DNA of 64,000 nt from Cytidiella melzeri. Its lineage: Eukaryota > Basidiomycota > Agaricomycetes > Polyporales > Irpicaceae. Shown here piece after piece: positions 24,101-35,555 of the stretch. A program made the position numbers and the translations under genes. Within the stretch, counting starts at the first letter, position 1. The number at the start of each line of letters is the position of its first letter. The notes beneath the pieces are model-generated. The model saw nothing but the letters and a program-made list of their open reading frames with translations, ran no database searches and was not told where the DNA came from. The stretch lies in the NCBI GenBank assembly GCA_022592445.1, contig JABYQR010000039.1, forward strand, positions 124,001-188,000. The letters run 5' to 3'.

Positions 24101-25203
24101 CTGCGAATACTGCGACGAAGATGCCGATCAGGAGCTTGAGCGTACAGATCTTTAGAACGCTCCGGTGTTTTCTTGGCGATATTTGACACCCTTGGCACAT
24201 TCCTGTGTCAAGCGTGGGTAACCTGGCCAGACGCAACACTGGTCCCTGCTCTTTTCCGTAGCTGCTGCTTCGAAAAGCATGGGCTCCTTCTTCGTTATAC
24301 ATCGTCGACGCAACCCATGAAAGGTGTTGAAACACTCAGGCTTTCAGGTACGGAAAAAGAAGATCCGTACACTTCCTTGTTGTGCCTCTCCTTACAAGAA
24401 TCCCGTAACAAGGCAGAACTATGGAGTAACATGCCACATGTAAAACTTTGGACACGACGGGGCTTCGCTATCAACCATTCCAATTCGACATCGATGACTA
24501 CACACAACCATGACAGCGCCCTACTCGTCATCTTCGTCTACCGACCTCAGCTGAGCTGATTCCGGCTACTCACTAACCAGTGCTTGTGACCCTCTTCGAC
24601 CCCTCTGCACAACGACTTCCAAGTACGCCTTAAATCATCGGTATACAATCAGGCCTAGATGCAAACTCCTCCCCTCCGACCCTTGATATCCCAATTGACA
24701 AAGTCTAGTTTATCTCGACGTCGGGGAAACCCACGGTCCACTCCCAATTCTTCCGAGCCCAAAGGACTGTTCAACTATCATGCATTGTGTATGATTAGAC
24801 GACCATGTCCGACGGCCTCCCTTGTTGCCTTCGTGGAACGCGTGAACGCCGGTAAATCTGCGATATCGTTGAGTGAGGTATCTCTTATCACTATCACTAT
24901 CACTATCGATACCACACATATTTTGAGTCGTGGGCAGCGCAGGTTGCTGTGATTCGGTTAGCATCCGTCGTGCACACTATTGGAGAGATACGGGAACTGC
25001 TGGTGATCAAGTATTGTACAAGACGCGTCGGGCGTCGATGATATTCTTGTGCAAGAAGTGCATGTAGCTACCGTAGGTTTGTACCAACAGAAGTCAAATA
25101 ATGGACACACAGTCCGCGTGGTGCTTGGTGTCTCTACGAGAATCTATTCCGCGTTGAAGAAATCATACTTAACGAATCAGCCAATGAGGGGTCTTGCCAG
25201 CTT
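21149..25203. other. 4-kb gene-poor region
   Basis: No model could be built. Possible fragments: a minus-strand C-terminus ending in QGENWRTGMVVGAEE at 21264-21345, just upstream of PRE7, with a preceding Cys-rich frame at 21400-21615; and a plus-strand frame at 23375-23638 with a strong hydrophobic helix (VPALLLSMSFWTALVLVAHA). A minus-strand helix (LKLLIGIFVAVFAVLVQ) lies at about 24080-24160. None shows a recognised family. Confidence 0.3.
24883..24908. repeat. Short ATCACT microsatellite
   Basis: About four tandem copies of the hexamer TATCAC, just before a variant TATCGA. No obvious functional context. Confidence 0.6.
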
Positions 25204-26968
25204 CTACGAACTCGAATCCGAATCTGGGCTGTCGATCTCCTCGTATTTTACGTCGCGCGCAGGCTCACCCTGCATGTTCTTGTAGAAGAGGACGTCGCCG
25301 TCGTCTTCCACGAACACGCAGTGTGTGAAGCTTCTCCACAGGGCACGAAAAACGTTGGTGCTGTCTTGGGCGTATGCCGGTCCGAGCATAGGGCGAAGGA
25401 CTTCGCTGGCTTTCCACAGGTTGTCTGATAGAAGGGAGGTGAGTGTGACGAGTATTTTTAGTATGCGACATGCTTACGGAAAGGGATCTGTGCAAAGAGA
25501 TGATGTGCGACGTGGTTGTGGTTGATCCCAAGCAGGAACCATTCTCCGATCCAGCCGAGGAAGGGCTAGCATTGCGATTCAGTCTATTTGCGAAAACGAC
25601 TTGAGGGGGTAACACGTACTCTGTCGATGGTGACTAAGGCGCCTCGGGCTTTCGTCCAGACGCTATCGCGGTAATGAGGGACAGTGGGGTCCGTGTGCTG
25701 TAGCTACATCGGACCAAGATCAGCCAGCGTTAAGAAGCCGTGGTAGAGTTCGCATGACGCACAATGGCCATAGTCACAATCCTGTTCCAAATTCACTGTC
25801 GTTGAGCATGCGTCTGACAACGGACGAGAGAAGATGGACTGACCAGTGATTAGTCAGAAACCAAGGAATGATAAAGAGCTTGAGAACTGTGCTGAAGGAC
25901 GAGAATTGGATGCAGATGCCGAGGAAGGCGAACATGGCTCCGATGCCAATATCGGAGAGGATCACGTCCCAGCGCTGGTGTGGACCAAATAGGGCGCTAT
26001 CTGTAGTGAAGTGCTGATATGGCAACTGAGTACGGTTGGAGAGGGCGAGAAACATTCACTTACGTTGCTTCCAGGCGGAAAACGCTTGGAGCCCATGGTG
26101 TTCCAGCTAAACATTGGCGTGTCAGTTCTGCAATAATAATAGTCGACGAGACGTCTACTGTACATGAGATATGTGTCTGCAATCCGGGTTAGGTACGCTT
26201 CAATTCATGCATATTCAGATTACTCACGATGACCGAAAAAGTTCATGATGAACAAACGCGCGAGGCTGAAGAGAGGAGAATCCTCGATGGCCTCCCTGTA
26301 GATCTCCCTCGTAGACTCATGTTTTGGGGGAAGGTTCAAGTCGCTCCTTGTGTAAGGCACGAACGCCTCGTCCATCTCAAGCGAACCGTTGTGCTTGTGA
26401 TGGCGAAGGTGTGTGATGCGCCAGGAAAAGTAGGGTAGGAAAACCCAAGAGTGGCAGATGAACCCTACGAGATGATTCACCCAGTAGATTTGCGAGACGT
26501 TTCCGTGATCAGCCTGTAGGTGAGACATCCATTAGCACGCGTCGACGCGCCATTCACTCGGTTAGGCATAGCATACATCGTGTCCTACAGCAAAAGAGGA
26601 GTGGTGAAATGAGACAAGGACCTATCAAAAGCCGCCAGCGACGTACCCAGTGCCCAAAATCCTGCCCATGCTATTGGCTGCCACCACAGATAGAATGCCC
26701 ATCCCACCACCTTCACTGCGGTCGACATGAAAGGATAGGACGCATATGGAAGACCTGCAGGCAAAGCTGCGCCCCTGACAAGCCACACGCCGAAAGTGTG
26801 CAGCAAAGCAGAGATTAAGATGAGGCGACCAAAGGCTATGAGAGACTTGGTCGTGCTCCGTTTCCAGACGTCCTCAGGCAGTGCTTTGCGAAGAACGACA
26901 TAGTCCAGTGTTGGGGGTACAAACGGCGTTTTTGTACGCTCTACGTACTCTGGGCTGTCGGCAAACAT
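25204..26968 (-). CDS. Delta-12-type (oleate) fatty acid desaturase
   Basis: Ten exons (26647-26968, 26577-26584, 26228-26513, 26164-26176, 26064-26106, 25844-26025, 25763-25781, 25620-25703, 25478-25565, 25204-25424) sum to 1266 nt, 421 aa. The start [19 protein letters not shown] is the usual opening of basidiomycete delta-12 desaturases. Three histidine boxes are present: HDADH (from an 8-nt exon plus its neighbour), [15 protein letters not shown], and HNHVAHH near the C-terminus. Membrane helices surround them ([35 protein letters not shown]). The family inserts a double bond in ER phospholipid acyl chains using cytochrome b5 and O2 at a di-iron site. Box 1 normally has Gly at the fourth position (HExGH); here it is Asp, a change next to a metal ligand. 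Regiospecificity cannot be proven from sequence. Confidence 0.92.
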
Positions 26969-27766
26969 TGGCAGCAAAGGTTTGAGCAGGCAAAGGTTGG
27001 ACACTTGCAGACGTTTTATACCTTTTGCGCGCCTATTTTGGCACCCCCGAGTCTGCAAGCGAGACTGGATCGCAACGCATGTCGTATCATCCCTGCAATG
27101 TCGACAATTCAGAGACATCAGTAGTCTGCGATCCGAAAAGCGTACTGTATAACAACAATGTTTCCAAATTGAAGAACCCGGAGAGAGGTGAAAGCGCGTC
27201 GCAGGCGTTTAGTTGCCCCAACGAACAAGTTTGGCACTACTGATGGAATGTCACAATAGGTAACCGTGATGAAGCCACGTCGTATTACGAGGTCAGCTTT
27301 TGGTAACAAACCTGGAATGTCGAAATTAGCATTCCGCTTGATGCGTGCCATGGGTGGCTTCACTGTACCTATTAGCGCCGCTTCAGTCACCAAACGTCTG
27401 TGTAACTCTTACCTGTACATGCATCCAGTTGCTGGTCAATCGTAAGCACTGGGTTCGATGCAGTCGTCAGTGTGAACGCCGTTGGGGAGGCCTCTCAACA
27501 GCAGATAGGAGATTCCGTAACACCGCTTCTGCTCAGCATGCTACATCTGGTGTTGACGCATGAGAGATCTGATTCAACTCGAACAAAGACACTACTCACA
27601 AGTACCGGCATTGACAGATTGATGAAGAGCGCTGACCAGTACACACGTTGACGAAGAGTTGGAAGACAACTTGATTCGATTCTGCAACGTCAGGATCATG
27701 CACACTCGAGATCGACTTGTAACGATACCGAAGAGATTACGATAATGTTGTCGTCGGGCCATAAAA
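26969..27766. other. Intergenic between desaturase and PRMT3
   Basis: Upstream region of the desaturase and 3' flank of PRMT3. A minus-strand frame at 27118-27393 is open but not recognised. Confidence 0.4.
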
Positions 27767-30085
27767 TTAACGGACTTTGAAAGTCTGTATTATTGCATCA
27801 CCCAATTCCGTACTCTCCGAGTCTCGCACTGCGTAATGTATCTCGACCTCGAGCTCTCGCGAGTTTTCGGTGCTTTTGCGAAGTTTGAAAACGCCCTGGA
27901 CCACCGTACCTTTGTGAACCCCATGGATCAGTACAATGCACAATCTAAGCGCGAGAAGCGAGGACAATGCTGTAAAATATGATTGCCTTACCTTCGTCGG
28001 CCCTTATTGGATCCCTCAGTAGGAACAGCGTTTGTTTCCAGTGTGTCGGCGTGGACTTGGGACCGGTACTGAAGCTTGTGATTACAGGGCTCGGTGGTTT
28101 CAAACCTTCCCCCGAGCTCATTCGGCGTGTGATATGTGGTCTACCCCCAAGCGGCCACAGTTCGGCGAGTACGGGATCGCCTTCGTGAATGACATGCACC
28201 TTCGTATCGTCAGATACACGCTCTCCTGTCGTGGTGAAGAACGTGTCGAAGTACAAAACGAAAGCATTGATCTTCGTCCGTCGGGCGGTTGTGGACACCA
28301 GGGTAAACGGCATTGTGAAGTCCAGCTGGCGCGTAGTAATGTCAGCAAGTAGCAAGTCCTATTCACATCGAAGTTCAATGTATGTTTCAGAGGCGCTGAT
28401 TAGCTCGTCTCGCGCCTACCTTGATGACAAAAGGCTCGCTAGCGACGGACTCTGGTCCTACGACGTCCACGATAGCGTCGTTGTAGACATCTTCGGCCAT
28501 GGTCGATAGATCGAAGCCTGTGAAAATGAGCGCAGCCCATGAGATTCAGACTGGAAAAGATGACAACGTATATCCCTACCGTACACATCGTTCCAAAACC
28601 CTACACGTTCTTTGTAAATCTCCGATGCGTCGCAAAGCGCGAACATCATCTTCGTCTGGCTTGGTGCCATGACACCTTTGTCCGGGCGGAGGAACCGATC
28701 TCGTGCATGGAGCACAGAATCCAACATCGACTCGTACAGTAGCGCGTATCCCATCCATTCAGAGATGATAACATCAACGTGGGGGACATCGTCTGGTAGC
28801 GAAATGTCCTCGACTTTGCCGCGAATGACCCTGCAAAAATTGAGCCACCGCCGTAAACACGTTGCCACCCCATTTCGCTCACAGGATCACACTGAGACTC
28901 ACTTGATGACATGGTCAAGTCCATTTGTCTTCACGATACGCTCCGCCTTCTCTGCAATGTCACTGGCATCGACGGCAAAAACACGCTTGGCGCCTGCTCG
29001 CGCCGCAAACAAGGAAAGAATCCCAGTCCCACAGCCAACGTCAAGGACGACTGCGTTTTCGAAGAGACTGCGGTTTTTGAGAATGAAAGAAGCATAGCTC
29101 GCGGTCCGGACTTTATCTTGAATCATAACGGCATGGATGTCTGATTGAACATATCGTGAACATGGTTATCTACCACCGGCGGGGCTACGGAGAATAGTGG
29201 AACTCACCGTTTTCTCCATAGCTTTGGAAGTAATGTGAATCGTCGTCTCGGAGTGGTATAGCCACACTAGTAGAAGATGACGGGATGGGGTCTCTCAAGG
29301 ACTCCGCGAGACCGGCGAGATTGAGTTTCTGGCTCACGAATCCACGGTAATCTGCAAAATCTTGCCGTGATTTTCGAAGCTTCTCTTCCAACCGACGGAT
29401 TTGGAGCATGGCATGATTGAGGTCCGTAGGCGCTTGGGAAGACTTTGCACCCTCAGATGGTTCATCTTCGTCTTCATCAGACCAATCGTCTGATTGTAGT
29501 TCTGGATCAAAGTTTCGTATCAGTTTTCCGGAGGTTTTGGGAGCAAAAATCAGCTGACGAAGTAGAGGATCGTCTTCGAGGACTGGAATCAGGTATGCAT
29601 CGGAAGAAAACAGTGTCTCGCTGCCGTCGAGGGCAGTGACTGCCGATACTTTTGGGTTCTGCAAGCTGTGAGCCTCAAGCTCTCGAGGAGCATGTTATGT
29701 GGATGTACCTCCTTACGTATCCAATTTATCAAACGGATTCGCTGATGAACATCAAGACCTGCACGACAAAGGAGACGAGTAAGCGATGCAAACCGGGCAA
29801 ATGCGAGACATGTTGGAAAATATGCATACCGAGGCGTGTGCAGTGTTTCTCAAGGTCAAAGCCGTGTGCTGTTCTGTCGTGTTCTAGCGCTGCACCGGCG
29901 GATGGAAACTCAGAACTGTCAAAGAGGGACTTGCAGGGACGGCTCGACATGGAGTCAGAGACCCAGTCATCCCATGTTTCGTCGTCTGCATCGTCTTCAT
30001 CTGAGCTTGAATCAGATACCTCGCGATTATCGTGGGTTTCGGTTGGCAAGTCCTCGATATGTTGTGATGGTAGTCGGAACGACAT
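27767..30085 (-). CDS. PRMT3: Protein arginine N-methyltransferase 3
   Basis: Eight exons (29830-30085, 29709-29758, 29208-29658, 28903-29140, 28580-28830, 28420-28517, 27992-28358, 27767-27909) sum to 1854 nt, 617 aa. The N-terminus is acidic, then has a degenerate C2H2 segment at about residues 55-80 ([13 protein letters not shown] ... [14 protein letters not shown]). A linker with a probable coiled coil follows ([18 protein letters not shown]). Catalytic core: [19 protein letters not shown] motif [21 protein letters not shown], double-E loop [14 protein letters not shown], and the THW loop [10 protein letters not shown]. The C-terminus is beta-barrel-like. PRMT3 makes asymmetric dimethylarginine on ribosomal protein S2 in the cytosol. 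The zinc finger retains one visible Cys and two His, so metal binding may be weak; this may be lineage-normal. Confidence 0.94.
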
Positions 30086-30832
30086 TTGGTGAGCTGTTCT
30101 GGAAAGTGTTGCTCCAATGTCCAGCTAGGATAGTGGTAATGTCCGTATTAGACAAATAGTATCGGATCAGAGGATGTTTGAATTTGCAAGTACTCTTTAC
30201 AGCTGATAGTCACGTACAGCCTCTTTGGCACTGGGGAATTGCGATGTCAGCTACTTGGAGTGACTTCACGAGGAGAACACAAATGGCGGTAGAGAGGGCC
30301 AAGGCAAAAGTGCGTGATTGCAATGTTGTAGAAATGCACTGCTCACCTTGTGCAGCCACGATACGCCGGACAGCGAAGACAGCCCCGAGTACGTCGTGGA
30401 GGAAGTCCAAAGACGAGGCAGCCTCCGGACTCATGATCAATTAAGATTGAAAACGACTTGAAACTCCGCAGAGTTGGCCTGATCAGGAAGGTATATCAGT
30501 AAAAGATTCCCCAGAATCAGGGTCGGTTATGCCCACTTACCTTAAACGTTTGGGCCTTGGTTGAGACAACCAGCAGAATAACACCTCTCTGGTTTACCTG
30601 CCAGCAACGAAGTTCACTAGCAGCATCTCTCCATTGGCACGAGTGTGAAGAAATCGGTCCATATACGTACAAGCGCTTATCGGTCTCAACACTCTTGGTG
30701 ATAACAGTCACACTAGTAGCGACATTCACCGGAAACTCAAGCTACTCACGGTAACTCCACTTCATTCCATCCAGCACCAGAGAACTGCGAAAGTGTCTGA
30801 TTTGTACTCTGTACAGCGACCTCAACTGCGTC
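30086..30832. other. Divergent intergenic region, PRMT3 / 2OG oxygenase
   Basis: Minus-strand pieces at 30517-30729 and 30746-30943 have some protein-like sequence but no splice model. The region most simply serves as promoter DNA for the two divergent genes. Confidence 0.4.
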
Positions 30833-32394
30833 ATGTCGCTGACTGAAGCTGCAGGGAAGGCAGAGTCGGAAGCCAGTTTTGACCAAATACCAATCATGTA
30901 CGTATGGTCTTGGTGTATTGCCCTTTTTCGTGCTTTGGAACATTATCTTTCTAGTGATCTTGCAAATGCACAGAGCCCAGATACAACAGAAAGGATGCAG
31001 TTAGCCGCAAAGATCAGAGATGCGTGCATCAACGTCGGCTTCCTCTACGGTGCGCGTGGTGTCTCCTGCTGCACATGAAGCAGCTGTCAACAACTCGCTC
31101 GCAGTCAAAAATCATGGTATACCCGAAGAGATCATCCAAAGGGCCTTCGTCGCTACACAGGAGTTCTTCTCACTACCAGATTCGCAAAAGATGGAGGTCG
31201 ATAACAAGAAGACCGCCAATTTCAAAGGTTACAATGCCGTTTTGGCCAGTAACAACGACCCTGCCGGGGCTGGAGACATGCATGAGGGTTTTGAATTTGG
31301 CTGGGAAGAGATAACTCCGAAAAATAATGATGAGAAACGGGCTCATGACGGCGTCATGGCTGGTGGTAACATCTGGCCAAGTGGTTTACCAAGTTTTCGA
31401 CAGTCAGCCTTGACCTACTAGTAAGCGGCTCACGACGCATGTGCCATATTCTCGAATTCTGAACCACAGCTGCTGATAAGATGATATTCTCATACAGTCA
31501 TGCTGCAGTGGAATTGGGGAAGAGGCTCTTCCCTTTGTTCGCGCTCGCATTGGAATTACCCGAGGACTATTTTGAGGACAAGGTGGGTTGTGGCTCCCGA
31601 CCTTCTCGCAAGCTTACGTCGAATGATCTTTCCTCGTTGGATGCTTCTCGGTAGACCCGAAATGCCGCTGCTCTCATGCGCGTACTGCATTACCCACCCC
31701 AAGCGGGACCTGTAGATGAACGTGTCATTGGAATTGGTGCTCATACCGAGTAAGCTCTGATGTCCTGAGACATGCTGCCAGCAGCTGAACGTTCGCGAAC
31801 GCTAGCTTCGAGGTCAAGTCACCGCCGTAATCTATTGTCTATGCATCCTCACCAATACCTGTACTTCTTCAGTGCTTTACTATTCTATGGCAGCAGCCTG
31901 GTATCCAGGCCCTGCAAGTCCTGAACGCGCAAAAGCAGTGGATTGACGCACCTCCTATCCCAGGAACTTTTGTCGTAAAGCACGTGCATCCCTTCTACTG
32001 TTTTTCCTCCCCCTCTGCTGACTCGGGTCCGTTTGTCTTCGAATCAGTCTGGGCGATCAATTTGCACGTTGGACTAGTATGTTCCTCCTTGCTCCCCGTT
32101 GTCTTGCACTGAAACACTCTCGCTCTGCTCATTAGACGACGTCTTCAAGTCCACCGTCCATCGCGCAGTGAACCGAAGTGGCGTCCGTCGCTACTCCATC
32201 CCCCTTTTCTTCGGGACAGACTACGATGTTAGACTAGAGGTGAGACCTCTCTCTGAGAAAGACTGCACTATTGTCTTACCTGTACCATACAGCCTATCCC
32301 GACTTGCGTCTCCGATGACCGACCACCCAAGTACGAGGTCGTGACAGCCGGAGAGTACGTCAAAGAGAGGCTGAAAGCTACGTATGGGCATTAA
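30833..32394 (+). CDS. 2-oxoglutarate/Fe(II)-dependent oxygenase (isopenicillin-N-synthase-like)
   Basis: Ten exons (30833-30897, 30955-31049, 31105-31420, 31498-31582, 31655-31749, 31806-31812, 31873-31979, 32048-32076, 32136-32239, 32293-32394) sum to 1005 nt, 334 aa. The N-terminal DIOX_N part holds IRDACINVGFLYVKNHGIP and FFSLPDSQKMEV. The jelly-roll core carries IGIGAHTDFECFTILWQ (Fe ligands His and Asp of HxD), FVVNLGDQFARWTND, STVHRAV (third Fe ligand His) and RYSIPLFFGTDYD (RxS motif for 2OG binding). Exon 6 is only 7 nt and sits directly after the ligand Asp codon, which its first base completes. The intron at 31980-32047 must be GC-AG to keep VVNLGDQ. Such fungal enzymes hydroxylate or cyclise small molecules; substrate unknown. 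The duplicated small gene lies downstream. Confidence 0.92.
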
Positions 32395-33539
32395 ATTATC
32401 AACCTGTGGAGATACTATCGTCTCAAGCTAAAAGGGTCGAGAGTCGCATGTAGTTGTACGAATTTCTTCTGGCTCCGTTGAATATCATTTGCTTGCGTTG
32501 TTTACAGCATCAAAGCTCTGCTCCGAGTCAAATCATTGCCCGGCTCAAACTTTCTGCTTGGCGAGGTACGAGCGAGGCCTTTGTTTGCTGTGATAGAGCA
32601 CCGTGCACCGTCACCACAGCCTGCGTCTCCGCGAGGTGAAGCCTGAAACATGATAATAGGAAGATAATCAACCAACCGACTCACGGCATCCGAGTCAGTG
32701 ACCTACCCACGTGGAGGAAGCGCCTGCTCGACTCACACGTGGGTCACAAATATTTCTACTGTACTTCTGTACTGGTGGCACGCTCATATTCATGACCATT
32801 CCATGTCTCAGACTAACTTCTATTGGCTACGGAGAACTGTGCAAATCGCTGCGCAAAGAACTGCGCTATGGGTAGCCTCTAGCTACAACTTGAATGCGAT
32901 TGGCAATGTTGGCAGTCCGACGAGCAGTTCAAAGCTCGCGGTTCACTGGCATGCTAAGGCTGACCGCAGTCGAAGAATCACAACGCTCTCACAGTGCGCC
33001 ATCACCCCTTTTTTGATAGTCGAGCGGACCCAGCTATGATCCACACGGTGCTGCTCCGAGTCAGCGTTATGCGCGCTGCGGCCGGGCTACGCAATACTGG
33101 ACCTCGTAAGCAGACTATGAATGGGTGCGAACTGTATGTGATCATCTTCAGTGCTACTGTAGTACGAGCTGACAACTTCGACGAAAACTTGCATAGGCAC
33201 CGTCGAGTCAGAAAGTCACGGCCCTCGTGGATTATGCGCTGCGCATACTGTTCTGGGGCAATATCCGAGTCATATACTCCGGTGCAGCCGCTGCATTGGC
33301 AGACGCCTAGTATACGGAACGTCGAAAACACCAAAAAAAACAAGCACATCGTGTATAACCACTATCATTGGTGGACTTGTACGAACTTAAGGTGCGTTAC
33401 CTCTAGATCTGACTCAAACCACACCCTCCAACATTCAGTGTCCGAGTCCATGCGTGATCCAGTTCATCTAGGCATTGGTCTCTTTGTTACTAACAGCTTT
33501 ACGTCAGCGTTATTCTGCACACCAACTTATACACACAAT
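32395..33539. other. Intergenic; contains a diverged duplicated segment
   Basis: No gene. The stretch at about 32475-32575 (core GGCTCAAACTTTCTGCTTGG) resembles 34478-34575 (GGGCTCAAACTTGATGTTGG), so the duplication around the small gene extends here. Copy A carries about 700 extra bases (about 32690-33540) that have no counterpart I can see in copy B. Confidence 0.45.
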
Positions 33540-33705
33540 TCAGGACCGCAGCCCCCGTATTGCGGTTAGGCCCCGATCACACTGGAGTAGCTAACCACTG
33601 CTCTATGCTGCTGCGGGTGATCAGTATGCTCATGCATGAAGTATTCCGCCGAAGCGACTGGCAGGAGTCACTTTGCCTGGGGCTTTATGCTGTCTGTGAG
33701 CGCAC

Positions 33706-33711
33706 TATATA
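33706..33711 (+). promoter_or_regulatory. TATA box of the small duplicated gene
   Basis: TATATA about 108 nt before the start codon at 33814. The equivalent position in copy B is deleted or changed, so that copy also lacks this element. Confidence 0.4.
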
Positions 33712-33813
33712 GCTGGTGCATGCTTCACACTATTCTCCATCTCATACAGTATTTTGAGCCCTCTCTCATCCCTCACTCGAGTACCAGGACAACCCACAAC
33801 AACCTTCGCATCT

Positions 33814-34217
33814 ATGTCCCGCTCTGTGGCCTCTTTTCACCCTCACGAAAGCGTTACCACTCTGACCAGCAACACGAATGACTCCACAGCTGCGTTGATA
33901 CCTAAGGCAAGTTAGATATAGCAAAAGAATCTCGCACGGAACCCCTCATGTATCAACTACAGTCTTCCAAATCATCCGATGCAAAATCTATCGCCACGTG
34001 CTCCACGAGCACCACAACCTATACCACTGGTAGCACAAAGACCAATCCACCGCAGCCTGCTAAGGACTGGGAGAAGGCTTACGCGCAACTCGCCACGTCG
34101 ATTGGCTTCGCAGGAGGGGTACCACAGCTCCCTAAAAAGAAGACAAAAACGGGTGACAGTGGGAGGAAGGGAGAAAAGACCGCTGCTTTTCCAGCAGGCA
34201 AACCGTCGGGTGATTAA
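33814..34217 (+). CDS. Small basic hypothetical protein, 115 aa (intact copy)
   Basis: Two exons, 33814-33906 and 33963-34217, 348 nt. Evidence for a real gene is the preserved two-exon structure shared with copy B at 35027: both first exons are exactly 93 nt. The protein starts MSRSVASFHPHESVTTLTSN, has a Ser/Thr-rich middle, then KTNPPQPAKDWEKAYAQLATSIGFAGGVPQLP and a Lys-rich tail. No signal peptide or membrane helix. The first intron base pair at the donor is GC (AAG|GCAAGT), whereas copy B has GT. The pattern DWEKAYAQLAxSxGFGG...P recalls short uncharacterised Agaricomycete proteins, but I cannot assign a family or function. Confidence 0.65.
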
Positions 34218-34809
34218 GGTGGCACCTACGGAACTAGAGCTCTAATTAGAATATCTCGTTACAGAAGCAGTAAGCTCACCAGTTTTTTTCGGTTATCTCT
34301 ATCTCACCTAAATATCCCCAGGTCGTCTGTCGTTCGTCTTGGTTGCTAGTTAGGATGTACGTGAATGACCTAGAGTAAGAGGTATGCATATTCAGCGCAT
34401 ACCAGTAACAATACTAACATGTGGCAATGTATCGGCTCACAGTGATTGCATGTTGTTCTCACAAAATCTTGGCTCCATTGGATATTTAATGTTTGTGTCG
34501 TCTTAATAGCATCGTAAGTCTGTTCAAGACACCGTCGGGCTCAAACTTGATGTTGGGCGAGGTAACAGCAAGACCACGGTTTTGCTTTTGCCGGAGACTC
34601 AGACTACAAAGGTCTGGTAGTTTCAAACAGCATTAACAGCGTCACTCCATTGTAGGTGCCCGAAATACTTGAGGAGAATTGATCATATTCCAAGTTGCAG
34701 ATGCAGCCTCTATTCCCCACCGTGGTCTCTGCATAACACAGCTAATGCGCGCAATTCTCTTGGTCACATATGTTAGCGATGTAGTGCCCCTCATCTGATG
34801 CTCACAAAA

Positions 34810-35555
34810 CTCAGGACCGCAGCTGCACATCGTGGTCAACGTTTCACGTCTTTAGGTCCCGAATCACACCTGCAAGGCTAATCGCTGTTCTAGAGTGCTG
34901 AGCAATACGTTCAGTATGTTCCGGCAAGGCCACTAGCAAGCGTCACTTTTCCTGCGCTCCGGACTTGATAGCCCACTCTCACTTCTAACTTGTGTACCAG
35001 GCAAAACCGCAATTCCCTTCGCATTCATGTCCCGCTTTGTGGCCTCACTTCACTCCCACGAAAGCTGCACCTCCCTCACCAGCAACCCGAACAACTCCAC
35101 CGCTTCATCAATTCCTCAGGTAAGATATAGCAGTAATCTCTCGCACATCACTCTTAATGTATGAGTCGCAGTATTTCAAATCCTTCTATGGCCTCCACAA
35201 GCCTAAATACACTACCACTGGCAGCGCAAAGACTAATCCACCGCAGCCTGCTAAGGACTGGGAGAAGGCCACGCGCAGCTCGCTTCATTGATTGGCTTCG
35301 CTGGAGGGGTACCACAGCTCCCTAAAAGCAAGACGAAAACGCGTAACAGTGGAACTAAGGGAGGAAAGACCCATGCTTTTCCAGCAGGCGAGCCTTCAGC
35401 TGATCAAGGTTGCGCCGACGGAACTAGACCTTGAAAGATATCTCTATCTCACCTGAATTTCGCCAGGCCGTCTGTCGTTCGTTAACAGTCCGGATGTACT
35501 GTTGGACCTACAGTATGAGGTACGCATATTCAGCGCAGACCCGCTTACAGTGCCT
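34810..35555 (+). repeat. Imperfect tandem duplication, copy B
   Basis: Second unit of the duplication described for 33540-34420. It begins near the shared GGACCGCAGC sequence and runs past the pseudogene into the shared TCTGTCGTTCGT segment at about 35472. Confidence 0.8.
35027..35425 (+). pseudogene. Frameshifted copy of the small hypothetical gene
   Basis: First exon 35027-35119 is open and the intron starts with a good GT donor (CAG|GTAAGA) and ends at 35171. In the second exon the shared PPQPAKDWEKA is intact. One base is then missing relative to copy A (after GAGAAGGC), giving a stop TGA at 35289-35291. The remaining homologous DNA (GGGGTACCACAGCTCCC, then AGACGAAAAC) continues out of frame to about 35425. 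The predicted product would be truncated to about 70 aa. Confidence 0.75.

Larger units (their letters stand above)
33540..34420 (+). repeat. Imperfect tandem duplication, copy A
   Basis: Aligns by eye with 34810-35555 at a spacing of about 1.2 kb. The identity is highest across the small gene (start codons 33814 and 35027 are 1213 nt apart) and its 3' flank, where ATTCAGCGCA occurs near 34390 and 35530. Point changes and small indels are common, so the event is not recent. Boundaries are approximate. Confidence 0.8.
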
